Origin: Pseudalkalibacillus sp052246725
GTDB lineage: Bacteria > Bacillota > Bacilli > Bacillales > Fictibacillaceae
DNA length: 64,000 bases
Assembly: GCA_052246725.1 (NCBI GenBank)
Contig: JBQQCL010000002.1
Strand: one strand, 5' to 3'
The notes under the pieces were generated by a model. The model searched no databases, had not been told where the DNA came from, and saw nothing but the letters and a program-made list of their open reading frames with translations. Shown here piece after piece: positions 33,821-42,735 of this stretch. How positions within the stretch are numbered: the first letter of the stretch is position 1; every line of letters starts with the position of its first letter. Position numbers and translations under genes: made by a program.

Positions 33821-33841
33821 TCAATAGAGAGAGTGAAAGAA

Positions 33842-34387
33842 ATGGTGAAAGAAGTTCCGATAATAGAAACAAATAGATTGATATTAAGACAAGTAACATC
33901 AGATGATGCTGAAGATATGTTCAATTATCTATCTGATGGAGAAGTTGTGAAACATATGGGGTTACCACTTTCTCAGACTATTGCAGACGTAATGGATGAA
34001 ATCAAGTGGTATACCTCTATTCTTGAAGAAGGCACCGGTATCAGGTGGGGGATTACCCTTAAAGATGTCGGGAAGGTCATCGGAAGCTGCGGATTTCTTA
34101 ATATGGTTTCCAAACACCATCGTGCTGAAGTTGGATTCGAATTAAGCAAAGAATATTGGGGAAGAGGGATTGCTGGTGAAGCCTTGCGTGCTGTGGTGAA
34201 ATATGGGTATGATCACTTTCGATTGGAAAGAATTGAGGCTTTGATCGAACCTGACAATCTCCCCTCACAAAAATTGGTGGAGAAACATGGTTTTATTAGA
34301 GAAGGCTTGCTTCGGCATTACGAATATACATGTGGAAAATTTGATGATTTATACATGTATTCATGCTTAAAAAATGACTTCAATTAA
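33842..34387 (+). CDS. RimJ/RimL-type GNAT acetyltransferase
   Basis: 181 aa, with ETNRLILRQVTSDDAEDMF at the N-terminus, EVGFELSKEYWGRGIAGEAL (acetyl-CoA loop) and EALIEPDNLPSQKLVEKHGF, typical of RimJ/RimL N-acetyltransferases that modify ribosomal proteins, antibiotics or metabolites. Start may be ATG at 33842 or GTG at 33833; neither has a strong site. It closely follows the S41-like gene and ends at a terminator. Confidence 0.85.
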   Translation: MVKEVPIIETNRLILRQVTSDDAEDMFNYLSDGEVVKHMGLPLSQTIADVMDEIKWYTSILEEGTGIRWGITLKDVGKVIGSCGFLNMVSKHHRAEVGFELSKEYWGRGIAGEALRAVVKYGYDHFRLERIEALIEPDNLPSQKLVEKHGFIREGLLRHYEYTCGKFDDLYMYSCLKNDFN

Positions 34388-34404
34388 TGCGTTATTCTGA
34401 AAAG

Positions 34405-34436
34405 AAGGGTTGTCCCTTTAATTGAGACAACCCTTT
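34405..34436. terminator. bidirectional terminator
   Basis: AAGGGTTGTC (34405-34414) pairs with GACAACCCTT (34425-34434), T-rich on both sides; it separates the convergent acetyltransferase and DDAH-like genes. Confidence 0.75.
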
Positions 34437-34449
34437 ATCTTGTGTTTTA

Positions 34450-35301
34450 TTATTCTCTTTGCAGTGGGAGTGTACAGCATCGAAATGAGCCTCCTGATTT
34501 AATGATTTCAGAAAAATCGACCGGAATGATTTTGAACCCTTTAGATTCCATCAAATGATTCAACCTTTCATTCTGTGTGAGGCTGATGATTTTTCTATTC
34601 CCTATGGAAAGTACGTTCGGTCCCATGTGAAACTGCTCTTCCTTCGTTACAGGTATGATCTCAAACCTTGATTTGATTTTTCTTAAATCCTTCGGTGCAA
34701 AAGCTTCAGGGTAAACAAGTGCTGTATGATCACTAATGATGTTGAACACACAATCAAGGTGAAGAATATCACTCCTGAGCTTTAATGGTTCAATACGGAA
34801 AGAAGGGAGACGCTTATGAAAATGCTCAATTGCCTCAAGTGAAGTTCGGCCACTTTTTCCCACCCAAATGGTAGAACCATCGATAACAACATCACCGCCC
34901 TCAATAGATCCAGGATGCCTATCTTGAAAAGGTATAGAATTCTCTTGAAGCCAGTCTTTCAATATTGTCGTTTCCTCCTTGCGGACTCTTTCCCTCATTG
35001 AACCCAGGAATAGCTGATCGTGAATTGTAAATGCGATGTCTCTTGTGAAAACCTGTTCATGTAAACTCGGTTCAGCAGGAAGTAAGGTAACCTCCACTCC
35101 ATGCTGATTCAGTTCATGTTCGAACGTTTCATGCTGTTGTATAGCGAGTGAGGTGTCAATAATGGTTTCTTTGTAGTGTTTTTGAGTTTCATTGATGGCT
35201 TCATTAATTTCCATATAAGATGGCTTTACCATTAGTACCTTCTTGAGCGTTGAATATTCTGTGCTGCAATGAATACTGCTTCCTATTGCTATTCCCTTCA
35301 T
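34450..35301 (-). CDS. dimethylarginine dimethylaminohydrolase/arginine deiminase family protein
   Basis: 283 aa of the guanidino-group-modifying pentein fold. FTRDIAFT carries the substrate Asp, IEGGDVV and HLDCVF the acidic residue and His, and the C-terminal SGGSFRCCTLPL the catalytic Cys. The enzyme may cleave citrulline- or arginine-related guanidino compounds. The start is the ATG at 35301, with GGAGGT seven bases upstream; two other ATGs lie between, and the longer open frame has no site. Which guanidine compound is used is not decidable here. Confidence 0.85.
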   Translation of the reverse strand: MKGIAIGSSIHCSTEYSTLKKVLMVKPSYMEINEAINETQKHYKETIIDTSLAIQQHETFEHELNQHGVEVTLLPAEPSLHEQVFTRDIAFTIHDQLFLGSMRERVRKEETTILKDWLQENSIPFQDRHPGSIEGGDVVIDGSTIWVGKSGRTSLEAIEHFHKRLPSFRIEPLKLRSDILHLDCVFNIISDHTALVYPEAFAPKDLRKIKSRFEIIPVTKEEQFHMGPNVLSIGNRKIISLTQNERLNHLMESKGFKIIPVDFSEIIKSGGSFRCCTLPLQRE

Positions 35302-35411
35302 ATCCATAACCTCCATCTCGACGATATTGTACATTTCCCTTTGTCCAATATCGCAAAACCCACGGAATGATTCGATTTCCATGTTATTTTATTGTTCGAA
35401 ATTCATTGCGA

Positions 35412-36146
35412 TTAACTGTCTTTATGATGGAAAGGACATTTTCCTTTCATAGGCTCAATATCATCTCCAATGAACGATTGTTTCCATTCATTATGTTCAG
35501 GATCGCCGTAATGGCTGATATCAGGATGTTTTGGAAGGCCGTCCCATTTTTCCACTCGTGCTCTCACTTTTTCACGTGACATGATACCACCTTTTTCTGT
35601 TCCTTCGAGTCCCTGGAATATTGCACGAGGTTGAAAGCCTAGAATCAAACTGTTCCCTAAATTCCTCGTTTTCCTTTGTTTATAGGCAGGCGCATTGCCA
35701 AAGGTAAAGATTGGCTGACCAGCGAAATGGAAGTCCCACAAAAAATGGTCAGGGTCTTTTGGTGCTTTGTGCGGCCATGGAAAACGATCGTTATGATGCA
35801 AATACTGCAAGATATCCCAGAAGTATGAGCGGTAGTATTCGAGTGGCTTTTCTGTACTTTCTGGTTCCACAAAAATGAAAAGCCCATGTCTTTTCGGATC
35901 AGGTTCCTCGAATAAGCTTAAGAAACTCTCGACAGCCCCTGGCAAGTGATCCCATTTATTATGTTCGATGAAAGAATAGCGCAGTTCCCCTTTGCGTTGG
36001 GCAGTCCTGCCGAAATAACAGGGGAATGTCGGATCGTTAACAATCTGGCTGAACGTATTATATTCTTCTAATAACCATTCAGGGAGATCGGTCCCCTTTT
36101 CAATAGCTTCTTTTGTTAGTAGATAACGGCTCTCTGTTTTCAGCAT
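35412..36146 (-). CDS. YqcI/YcgG family protein
   Basis: 244 aa, soluble. The sequence matches the YqcI/YcgG family in length and in conserved stretches (PTFPCYFGRTAQRKGELRYS, LWDFHFAGQPIFTFGNAPAY, GKCPFHH at the C-terminus). No function is established; a Cys-Pro-Phe-His-His tail hints at metal binding. ATG at 36146 has AAAGGAG seven bases upstream. Confidence 0.8.
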   Translation of the reverse strand: MLKTESRYLLTKEAIEKGTDLPEWLLEEYNTFSQIVNDPTFPCYFGRTAQRKGELRYSFIEHNKWDHLPGAVESFLSLFEEPDPKRHGLFIFVEPESTEKPLEYYRSYFWDILQYLHHNDRFPWPHKAPKDPDHFLWDFHFAGQPIFTFGNAPAYKQRKTRNLGNSLILGFQPRAIFQGLEGTEKGGIMSREKVRARVEKWDGLPKHPDISHYGDPEHNEWKQSFIGDDIEPMKGKCPFHHKDS

Positions 36147-36282
36147 ATTCAATCTCCTTTTATAACGAGTACTATGATGTTAAATAAATAGGAATCATGA
36201 AGTATCTATTACCTAAGAAAGGTTCATTAAAACATTTTATAATAAAAAGGGATTTATTAACAACTAACATTTAGAAAAACCA

Positions 36283-36969
36283 TTAAAAGATCTGGATTGT
36301 CTGGTTGTATGGAGAAAAAGAAGAATCGGTCCACCTCAAGTACGTATTCAACCAACCTAATCCATCCGCATTATATAGTCCGATAATCCGTTGATAAGCC
36401 AGCAGATCGTAAACACCAATTCCTTGAAAATCAACTGGATATAACCCACCAAGTGCATTGACAGAACCCTCAACAGGTCTTTTGAGCTTTCCATATTCAT
36501 AGTATAGTTGGTCTAAATATTCCTTGCCTTTATACTGGATATCTATTATAAATGAACTTCCTGTTTCAATCCCTGTTACTTTCACCTTAAAGCCGTCTAG
36601 ATAATCAACATTATAATGATACGAGTCATTGAAAACCTCATAATCAAAGAGGATTTTCGGGTTGTTCTGCACAAACGAATAAACGTAATTGTAGGTGATC
36701 CCACCGGATCCCCCTGAAAACATATTGATAAAGACATCGTCAATCTTATTCCCGGTAAAATCACCTAAGAAAAGGGATGGCTGATAACCCATGGATGTTT
36801 TTAACGGTAATTGATATATTCTTCTGGTCTTGCCATCCTGAATCCATAATGTGATATTCTCTCGAAAAGGACTATCAGGAAAAGGCAGCGTCCCTGTCAG
36901 GTAAACGAGATCAGGTATTCCATCACCGTTTACATCGCCAATTTTACGTGCCAATAACTCCATACTCAT
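36283..36969 (-). CDS. FG-GAP/VCBS repeat protein
   Basis: 228 aa with calcium-binding-type repeats: GDVNGDGIPDLVYLTG near the N-terminus and LGDFTGNKIDDVFINMF near residue 70, then a beta-rich region. No signal peptide is visible, so location is uncertain; similar single-domain proteins are common in Bacillus. ATG at 36969 has GGGGG seven bases upstream. Confidence 0.7.
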   Translation of the reverse strand: MSMELLARKIGDVNGDGIPDLVYLTGTLPFPDSPFRENITLWIQDGKTRRIYQLPLKTSMGYQPSLFLGDFTGNKIDDVFINMFSGGSGGITYNYVYSFVQNNPKILFDYEVFNDSYHYNVDYLDGFKVKVTGIETGSSFIIDIQYKGKEYLDQLYYEYGKLKRPVEGSVNALGGLYPVDFQGIGVYDLLAYQRIIGLYNADGLGWLNTYLRWTDSSFSPYNQTIQIF

Positions 36970-37058
36970 CACAGTACCCCCATCTAGATCTCAACATGTG
37001 AAACCTTAATTCAATTCATTCGTAATTAATGTTAAGTTACGGAAGGAGATAACAAATC

Positions 37059-37244
37059 GTGTTTTTGATCAAACCGAAATGCTCGAAATGTGAAAAAGAT
37101 ATAAAATCGAATGAAGAAGTGTTTGTAAAATTAAGGTATCCCAAGGTGAGAGGAATGACTGAAATCAAAGCTTATTTACATAATGAAGGTACTTTCATAT
37201 GCTTTGACTGTATGAATAATCGTTCAAAATCAGAGGAGAATTGA
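37059..37244 (+). CDS. small four-cysteine zinc-ribbon protein
   Basis: 61 aa with CSKCEK near the N-terminus and CFDCMN near the C-terminus, a classic zinc-ribbon spacing with a lysine-rich hairpin between. GTG start with GGAAGGAGAT upstream. It ends two bases before the start of the broken membrane-protein gene, so both were transcribed together. Function unknown. Confidence 0.65.
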   Translation: MFLIKPKCSKCEKDIKSNEEVFVKLRYPKVRGMTEIKAYLHNEGTFICFDCMNNRSKSEEN

Positions 37245-37245
37245 C

Positions 37246-37807
37246 ATGGAACAACATCACGTTCAACAGATGAGAAAAAACAATTCATAGCTATTAATAT
37301 AATCATGTCAGGTACTTTATTCTTGTTCGTCATCATGTTGCAACTATTTGACGTCACTTTATCGTTGCTGTCCTTCATTGTAGGATTGATATTTCTCAGT
37401 CAAGTCATTTTAAAGCTATTCAAAGGTAAAACAAGTTCATGGATCCCTATTTTAAAAAAGTTGCGAAATATGAGAGAGAAAAAATGGGGAGAGAATGGGA
37501 TCGTCAGTATAAATCACAGCTCGTCCTGCAGGAAGTTATGTCTGGGTGGATGTTCTTTCAATCATACTTTATGCGTGATGCAGAAGCTCCCTCTTTTCAA
37601 GCAGGTTGGACGTTCATGGTCTGGTATGTTGTCATGCTTTTTCTTTTTGTAAACGCAGGGTTATGGTTCCAACATAGAAAGATTGATCGTCCTGTTACTT
37701 CAGAAGCTTTTAGAGGATATACGAAGAAATCGATCATCGTGGGGACCATTATTGGACTGTTGTTGGCATTCGTGGTGATGACAGCGACCATCATGTTTAC
37801 GATTTAA
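37246..37807 (+). pseudogene. membrane protein gene with two frameshifts
   Basis: A start at 37246 with GAGGAGAA upstream gives only 14 codons. Adding one A to the A6 run near 37274 joins it to a frame with two membrane helices (SGTLFLFVIMLQLFD, LSFIVGLIFLSQVILKL). A second one-base gap near 37437 joins that to a third frame, MDPYFKKVAKYEREKMGREW and two more helices, ending at 37807. The restored protein would have about 187 residues and four helices. Both lesions are single missing bases, one in a homopolymer, so sequencing error is a real alternative to decay. Confidence 0.65.
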
Positions 37808-37816
37808 ATTCATCAT

Positions 37817-37849
37817 AAAACCGCTGCTGATTGATCAGTAGCGGTTTTG
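37817..37849 (+). terminator. intrinsic terminator
   Basis: AAAACCGCT (37817-37825) pairs with AGCGGTTTT (37840-37848), inner CTGAT/ATCAG. Confidence 0.75.
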
Positions 37850-37919
37850 TTATGAGCATTGTCCCGCGAATATTATTCTGAATCTCGAAAACAATAGGTA
37901 ATATAAGGAGGTTTTGGTA

Positions 37920-38147
37920 ATGGATAAAGAACATTTCACTGGAGTGCGTAAAAATGAAAATGGCAAGATCCAAATGTTTCAAACAAGCTCAGGCAGAGAA
38001 TTATCATATGAAGACGCGATCAAAGAAGTCGATGATGAGATGATTGAAGGTGTCAGTGTAGTAAGGGAAGAGGATGGAGAAACGTATATCCGCTCTAATC
38101 CTGATAACCGAAGGGACAATAACTTGGACGGTCTGCCTATATTCTAG
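37920..38147 (+). CDS. DUF3892 family protein
   Basis: 75 aa, beginning MDKEHFTGVRKNENGKIQMF, with TSSGRELSYEDAI and the C-terminal YIRSNPDNRRDNNLDGLPIF, which match DUF3892. ATG at 37920 with AAGGAGG upstream; a TTG six bases earlier is not needed. Function unknown. Monocistronic between two terminators. Confidence 0.78.
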   Translation: MDKEHFTGVRKNENGKIQMFQTSSGRELSYEDAIKEVDDEMIEGVSVVREEDGETYIRSNPDNRRDNNLDGLPIF

Positions 38148-38149
38148 AG

Positions 38150-38176
38150 AGCTGGGAGTACCAGCTTTTTCTTTTT
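38150..38176 (+). terminator. intrinsic terminator
   Basis: AGCTGG GAGTA CCAGCT followed by TTTTTCTTTTT. Confidence 0.8.
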
Positions 38177-38308
38177 GCACTCATTTGCATCATTCAATAA
38201 TAACTATGAGCAAACTATTTTGTATTGTTCAACTGACGTGGTATCATCACTATGTAAAAAGGAGCTACTTATTAAAAGTAACCTAATAAACTACAGGAGG
38301 AAATACAA

Positions 38309-38944
38309 ATGGCAGAAGTATTGTACATCACAGCAAACCCAAAGACTGCAGAAGAATCATTTGGACTAGCAGCAGGTGAGGAATTCATCAATGCTTATCG
38401 TGAGGCGAATCCTGATGATGAGGTCATTCGTCTGGATCTTTATGAATATGATCTCCCTTACATTGATACTGATGTTTTCAGCGGATGGGGGAAGCTGCAG
38501 CAAGGACATGCTTATGATCAATTAAGCGCTGATGAACAGGATAAAGTGAGACGTATCAACGTGCTAACTGAACAGTTCAAGAATGCAGATAAATATGTGT
38601 TCGTCACACCACTGTGGAATTTCAGTGTCCCTCCAAAAATGAAAGCGTATATTGACTGTGTTGCAATCGCAGGGTCTACGTTCAAATATACAGAAGATGG
38701 ACCTGTAGGGCTGTTGGATGATAAAAAAGCCCTCCATATCCAGGCACGCGGAGGAATCTATTCAGAGGGTCCGGCTGCTGAACTGGAGATGGGCGACCGT
38801 TATATCCGCAATGTTATGGGATTCCTGGGAGTAAAAGACATGGAGTCCATCATTATTGAAGGACAGGCAGCAATGCCAGACAAGGCAGAAGAGATCAAAT
38901 CGAAAGCGATTGAAGAAGCAAAACAATTTGCAACAAAATTCTAA
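38309..38944 (+). CDS. azoR: FMN-dependent NADH:azoreductase
   Basis: 211 aa flavodoxin-fold NAD(P)H reductase of the AzoR/AcpD family, reducing azo dyes and quinones. The FMN loop is TANPKTAEESFG, followed by TPLWNFSVPPKMKAYIDCV and the ARGGIYSEGPA loop. AGGAGGAAA precedes the ATG. Such enzymes protect against quinone stress; no regulator is adjacent. Confidence 0.9.
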   Translation: MAEVLYITANPKTAEESFGLAAGEEFINAYREANPDDEVIRLDLYEYDLPYIDTDVFSGWGKLQQGHAYDQLSADEQDKVRRINVLTEQFKNADKYVFVTPLWNFSVPPKMKAYIDCVAIAGSTFKYTEDGPVGLLDDKKALHIQARGGIYSEGPAAELEMGDRYIRNVMGFLGVKDMESIIIEGQAAMPDKAEEIKSKAIEEAKQFATKF

Positions 38945-38951
38945 TTTCACG

Positions 38952-38983
38952 AAAAAGGATGACCTTATTGGTCATCCTTTTTC
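38952..38983. terminator. bidirectional terminator
   Basis: AAAAAGGATGACC (38952-38964) and GGTCATCCTTTTT (38970-38982) form a perfect 13-bp stem between azoR and the minus-strand small gene. Confidence 0.85.
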
Positions 38984-39170
38984 ATTCATCATGCGGTTTG
39001 TAGGGAACTTGATCCAATGGAATAGACATAGAATAGTCATAGGAAAATGACTCTGAATGCACGGCTCCATTTTGATAATCAAGTACAGAATCATTCAACT
39101 TATTATCATTCTTTACATTTTCAAAAACCGGCACCTGATCAAATGGTATGTCTTTACGGTGATTATACAT
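38982..39170 (-). CDS. small protein with duplicated DQVP motif
   Basis: 62 aa. The motif IPFDQVPVF near the N-terminus recurs as IPLDQVPYK near the C-terminus, separated by a polar, acidic linker. GGGGG lies seven bases before the ATG, and the stop lies at a terminator. No membrane segment. I do not recognise the family. Confidence 0.6.
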   Translation of the reverse strand: MYNHRKDIPFDQVPVFENVKNDNKLNDSVLDYQNGAVHSESFSYDYSMSIPLDQVPYKPHDE

Positions 39171-39349
39171 CTAACAACCCCCATTGTTAGTTTATACTAG
39201 TTAATTCGACGGAGTACGTTCGTCATCCTTTAGCGTATGGTAATAATTTTTGTTTATTCATTCTAACTTCTGAATCAAGCATATTTCATCTGCCTATCCT
39301 TCATTCGTGATAAGATGAATAGAAGAAGACGTTGGGAAGGATGGTCCGG

Positions 39350-39628
39350 ATGCCGCAATTTTTATTCAAGGTTGTGGAGGTAGAAACGTTGGAGAAGGAC
39401 TCGGGTAATCAACAACTCGTAAATAAAATAGCGAATGTCGACGCTGAAGTGCTGGACAAACAATCGGGAAAAACCATTTATAGAGGGACCTTTGATGTCA
39501 TGTTCAACAAAGATGGTGTCTATCCTTCTGTAAAATCAATCAATGCAATTGATGTTCCTAAGTACATAAAAACAGAGCTGCTCTTTCAATCAAAACGCTA
39601 TATAAAGCGTTTGAGAAAATGGCTGTGA
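39350..39628 (+). CDS. small hypothetical protein (92 aa)
   Basis: Soluble beta/alpha protein (MPQFLFKVVEVETLEKDSGN, ANVDAEVLDKQSGKTIYRGT) ending with a basic helix (SKRYIKRLRKWL). ATG at 39350 has GGAAGG nine bases upstream; ATG at 39341 and TTG at 39332 are possible but lack space for a site. Function unknown. Bases 39629-39767 hold only a possible short terminator. Confidence 0.5.
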   Translation: MPQFLFKVVEVETLEKDSGNQQLVNKIANVDAEVLDKQSGKTIYRGTFDVMFNKDGVYPSVKSINAIDVPKYIKTELLFQSKRYIKRLRKWL

Positions 39629-39767
39629 ACTGATAGATTCTAGACAAAGATCTGCCGGTGTGAGAACGGTTAGGTCTTTTTTACCGTTTTTTCGGAATTA
39701 TAGAGGAAAATCACGACGAACGTTAAACTCTTACGGATGACTTTTCTTGATTTGAAAATTCGAAATC

Positions 39768-39809
39768 TTGACAACCTTATGATATTAAAATACTCTAACG
39801 TCATACGTT
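39768..39809 (+). promoter_or_regulatory. promoter and candidate operator of the dehydrogenase/isomerase operon
   Basis: TTGACA (39768-39773), 17 bp, then a weak -10 TACTCT (39791-39796). The palindrome AACGT CAT ACGTT (39797-39809) follows at once, where a repressor would block initiation. Confidence 0.5.
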
Positions 39810-39834
39810 TTATAGATTCTGAGGAGGTAATTAA

Positions 39835-40857
39835 ATGATTAATGTTGCCCTGCTGAGCAGATGGCACGTCCATGCAGATGATTATGCAAAACTTGCGCAT
39901 GAAAATGAAAACGTTTCAATCAAACTTGTTTGGGATGAAAATCCGGAGCGAGGTAAGAGATGGGCTGAGGAGCTTGGGGTCCCATTCACGAGCCAGCTCG
40001 AGTCGGTGCTGGCTGATCCAGAAATCGATGCGGTGATTGTAGATACACCAACCAATCGCCATAAAGAAATCATTCTGTCAGCGGCACGACATGGAAAGCA
40101 CATTTTTACAGAGAAAGTGCTCGCATTCACTGTGAAAGACTGTGAGGAAATATATGAAACGGTGAAGGAAAACAATGTACAGCTTATGGTTTCTTTACCA
40201 CGCCTTACAGAAAATTATTATCTCTATGCACAAGATGTCGTTGATCAAGGCCTTTTAGGAAAACTGACCACAATCCGATGCAGATTGGCTCATAACGGTG
40301 CAGTCCCACTCGAAGGGAAATCAACTGGGTGGCTGCCGGAGCACTTTTTCAATAAGGAGGAATGTGGGGGAGGTGCACTGATTGACCTTGGTGCCCATCC
40401 GATCTATTTGACAAACCGTCTTGCAGGAAAAGCAGATTCGGTTTCCGCCCGCCTTCAACAAACGGAGGGCCATGACGTCGATGATAATGCAGTCGCCTTG
40501 ATTGAATATGATTCTGGTGCGCTAGGCGTCCTCGAAACCGGATTTTTATCCACCGGCAGTCCGTTTCAATTAGAGCTTTATGGAACAGAAGGAACCCTAT
40601 TAATTGAAGATCAACAAATCCGTATGAAAAGCAGTAAACTGAATGGAGAATGGGTCATACCAGAATCTCTCCCAGAACCCCATCATTCTCCTTTTGATCA
40701 ATGGGTACGTTCAATCGCAAATAACGAACCGACTACGATTTCCGAATCGGATGTCCTCGGTCTGACATTGATCAATGAAGCATCGAAAATTTCCGATGAA
40801 GAGGGACGCAGGGTCGCAATAAAAGAAATCATGAATGAAACAGAACAAATCAAGTAG
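39835..40857 (+). CDS. Gfo/Idh/MocA family oxidoreductase 1
   Basis: 340 aa. N-terminal Rossmann domain and C-terminal GFO_IDH_MocA domain (GGGALIDLGAHPIYL). The first nucleotide-binding strand reads VALLSRWHVHADDYA, not the usual GxGxxG, and the family EKP motif is EKVL, so cofactor handling may differ from its paralogues. First gene of a five-gene operon; GAGGAGGT precedes the ATG. Confidence 0.85.
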   Translation: MINVALLSRWHVHADDYAKLAHENENVSIKLVWDENPERGKRWAEELGVPFTSQLESVLADPEIDAVIVDTPTNRHKEIILSAARHGKHIFTEKVLAFTVKDCEEIYETVKENNVQLMVSLPRLTENYYLYAQDVVDQGLLGKLTTIRCRLAHNGAVPLEGKSTGWLPEHFFNKEECGGGALIDLGAHPIYLTNRLAGKADSVSARLQQTEGHDVDDNAVALIEYDSGALGVLETGFLSTGSPFQLELYGTEGTLLIEDQQIRMKSSKLNGEWVIPESLPEPHHSPFDQWVRSIANNEPTTISESDVLGLTLINEASKISDEEGRRVAIKEIMNETEQIK

Positions 40858-40869
40858 GAGGAGAAGGTT

Positions 40870-41931
40870 ATGGCTGAAAAATTGAAGGTAGGAATCATTG
40901 GTGCGGGTGGGATTGCTAAGGAAGTACATATTCCTAGCTATTTGAAATGTGGAGAAAAAGTCGAGTTGGTTGCCGTTTGTGATGTCGTCAAGGAAAAAGC
41001 GAAGGAGTTGGCAGCTGAGGTCAATGCACCGTATGCTTTTTCTACATATGACGAAATGTTCGAAAACGTGGAGATCGATGCTGTAAGTATATGTACACCG
41101 AATAAATTCCATCATCCTGCAACAATTGCTGCGCTGAAGGCGGGTTGCCACGTTTTATGTGAGAAACCACCGGCAATGACTGTAGATGAGGCAGTTGATA
41201 TGGCTGAAACGGCAGAGAAAGAAGGAAAGATTTTAACCTTCGGCTTCCATTTCAGGCATGCTCCAGAAGTCGAAGCATTGAAACGTTTCATCGATAATGA
41301 TGACTTAGGGGATATTTACGCAGCTAGAGTAACAGCGATGCGGCGTCGAGGTATTCCTGGTTGGGGCGTCTTCACGAACAAGGAACTCCAGGGTGGCGGG
41401 CCTCTGATTGATATCGGTGTTCACATGCTGGATACCGCTCTTTATCTAATGGGCTACCCAGAACCGGATACTGTTTTCGGCGTCACTTATCAGAAACTCG
41501 GAAAGCGAAAAGGTGTCGGAATGATGGGGGATTGGGATTGGGAGAACTTCACTATAGAGGATATGGCCCGAGGCATGATTACCTTTAAGAATGGAGCTTC
41601 GATCCTTTTGGATTCAGCATTTGCAGCGAATGTGGAAAAGCATGATGAAATGAATGTTTCGTTAATGGGTGATCAAGGCGGTGCTGATGTTTTCCCACTC
41701 AAGATCTACCAGGAGAAACATGATGTACTCATTGACACCACTCCATCCTTTTTACCTCGGAAAGGGTATCACGAGTTGGAAATTGAACGATTCGTCGAGT
41801 CATGTCTGTCAGGACTTCCACCGATCAGCACGCCTAAAGAAGGCGTTTATCTACAACAGATCATCAATGGATTATACGAGTCTGCGGAAAAAGGTGAAGC
41901 AGTCAAGTTAAAGCGAACCATATCAGTTTGA
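40870..41931 (+). CDS. Gfo/Idh/MocA family oxidoreductase 2
   Basis: 353 aa with canonical GIIGAGGIAKEVHIPSYLK, CEKPPAMTVDEA and GGGPLIDIGVHMLDTAL. NAD(P)-dependent sugar or polyol dehydrogenase. Its stop lies 24 bases before the first isomerase gene. Substrate unknown; the operon as a whole suggests oxidation of a hexose, glycoside or inositol-like compound. Confidence 0.9.
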   Translation: MAEKLKVGIIGAGGIAKEVHIPSYLKCGEKVELVAVCDVVKEKAKELAAEVNAPYAFSTYDEMFENVEIDAVSICTPNKFHHPATIAALKAGCHVLCEKPPAMTVDEAVDMAETAEKEGKILTFGFHFRHAPEVEALKRFIDNDDLGDIYAARVTAMRRRGIPGWGVFTNKELQGGGPLIDIGVHMLDTALYLMGYPEPDTVFGVTYQKLGKRKGVGMMGDWDWENFTIEDMARGMITFKNGASILLDSAFAANVEKHDEMNVSLMGDQGGADVFPLKIYQEKHDVLIDTTPSFLPRKGYHELEIERFVESCLSGLPPISTPKEGVYLQQIINGLYESAEKGEAVKLKRTISV

Positions 41932-41955
41932 TAGACAAGTTATAGGGAGGTATCC

Positions 41956-42735
41956 ATGAGTAAAATCGGTTTACAGTTGTATTCGATTCATGAGAAAATA
42001 GCAAAAGATTTTCTTGGGACCATACAGAGAGTTGCCGAGATCGGCTATGAAGGTGTTCAATTTGCAGGTTTTTTCGAAACGTCAGCGCGTGATGTCAAGA
42101 TGGTATTGGATGAAAATGGTCTTGTAAGTGCTGGTGCTCACATCGCTTTGGATCAACTACAGGATGATGAACTAAAAAGGACGCTCGACTATCAGCAAGT
42201 GCTTGGTAACAAGTTGATCATTTGTCCTGGGATCCCTGCGGAAAAACGTCAATCAGCGGATGATTATAAAGCTATCGCTGAGACGTTCAATCAGATTGGT
42301 GAGATATGTAAGAAAGAAGGCTTTACCTTTGGTTATCATAACCACGATTTCGAGTTTAATAGCTTCGGAGAGCGAACAGGGTTTGACATGTTATTTGAAA
42401 ATACGGATCCTTCATTCGTAAAAATGGAGCTTGATTGTTATTGGGCTGCTTTTGCGAACCATGATCCATACAATATCATCGACAAACACCGAAATCGAAT
42501 CGTTTCACTTCACATTAAAGACATGAAAATGGTCAATGGAGATAAAAAAGGGACAGAAGTCGGTTATGGACAGTTGAATTTTAACGCTATCGTTAGAGCG
42601 GCTGAAGAGTATGGCATTAATTGGCTTACAGTTGAGCAAGAGGAATTTGAGAGGGACCCATACGAAAGTCTGGCTATCAATCTTAAAAACCTTCAATCGA
42701 TCAAATCAACTGTTCCAGAAGGAGGGAGCTCATGA
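41956..42735 (+). CDS. sugar phosphate isomerase/epimerase (xylose-isomerase-like TIM barrel) 1
   Basis: 259 aa AP-endonuclease-2/TIM-barrel fold. Metal-site pattern is visible in GYHNHDFEF, MELDCYWAAFA, VSLHIKDMK and the C-terminal VEQEEF. Overlaps the next gene by four bases. Such barrels epimerise or isomerise keto-sugars made by neighbouring Gfo/Idh/MocA enzymes. Confidence 0.88.
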   Translation: MSKIGLQLYSIHEKIAKDFLGTIQRVAEIGYEGVQFAGFFETSARDVKMVLDENGLVSAGAHIALDQLQDDELKRTLDYQQVLGNKLIICPGIPAEKRQSADDYKAIAETFNQIGEICKKEGFTFGYHNHDFEFNSFGERTGFDMLFENTDPSFVKMELDCYWAAFANHDPYNIIDKHRNRIVSLHIKDMKMVNGDKKGTEVGYGQLNFNAIVRAAEEYGINWLTVEQEEFERDPYESLAINLKNLQSIKSTVPEGGSS

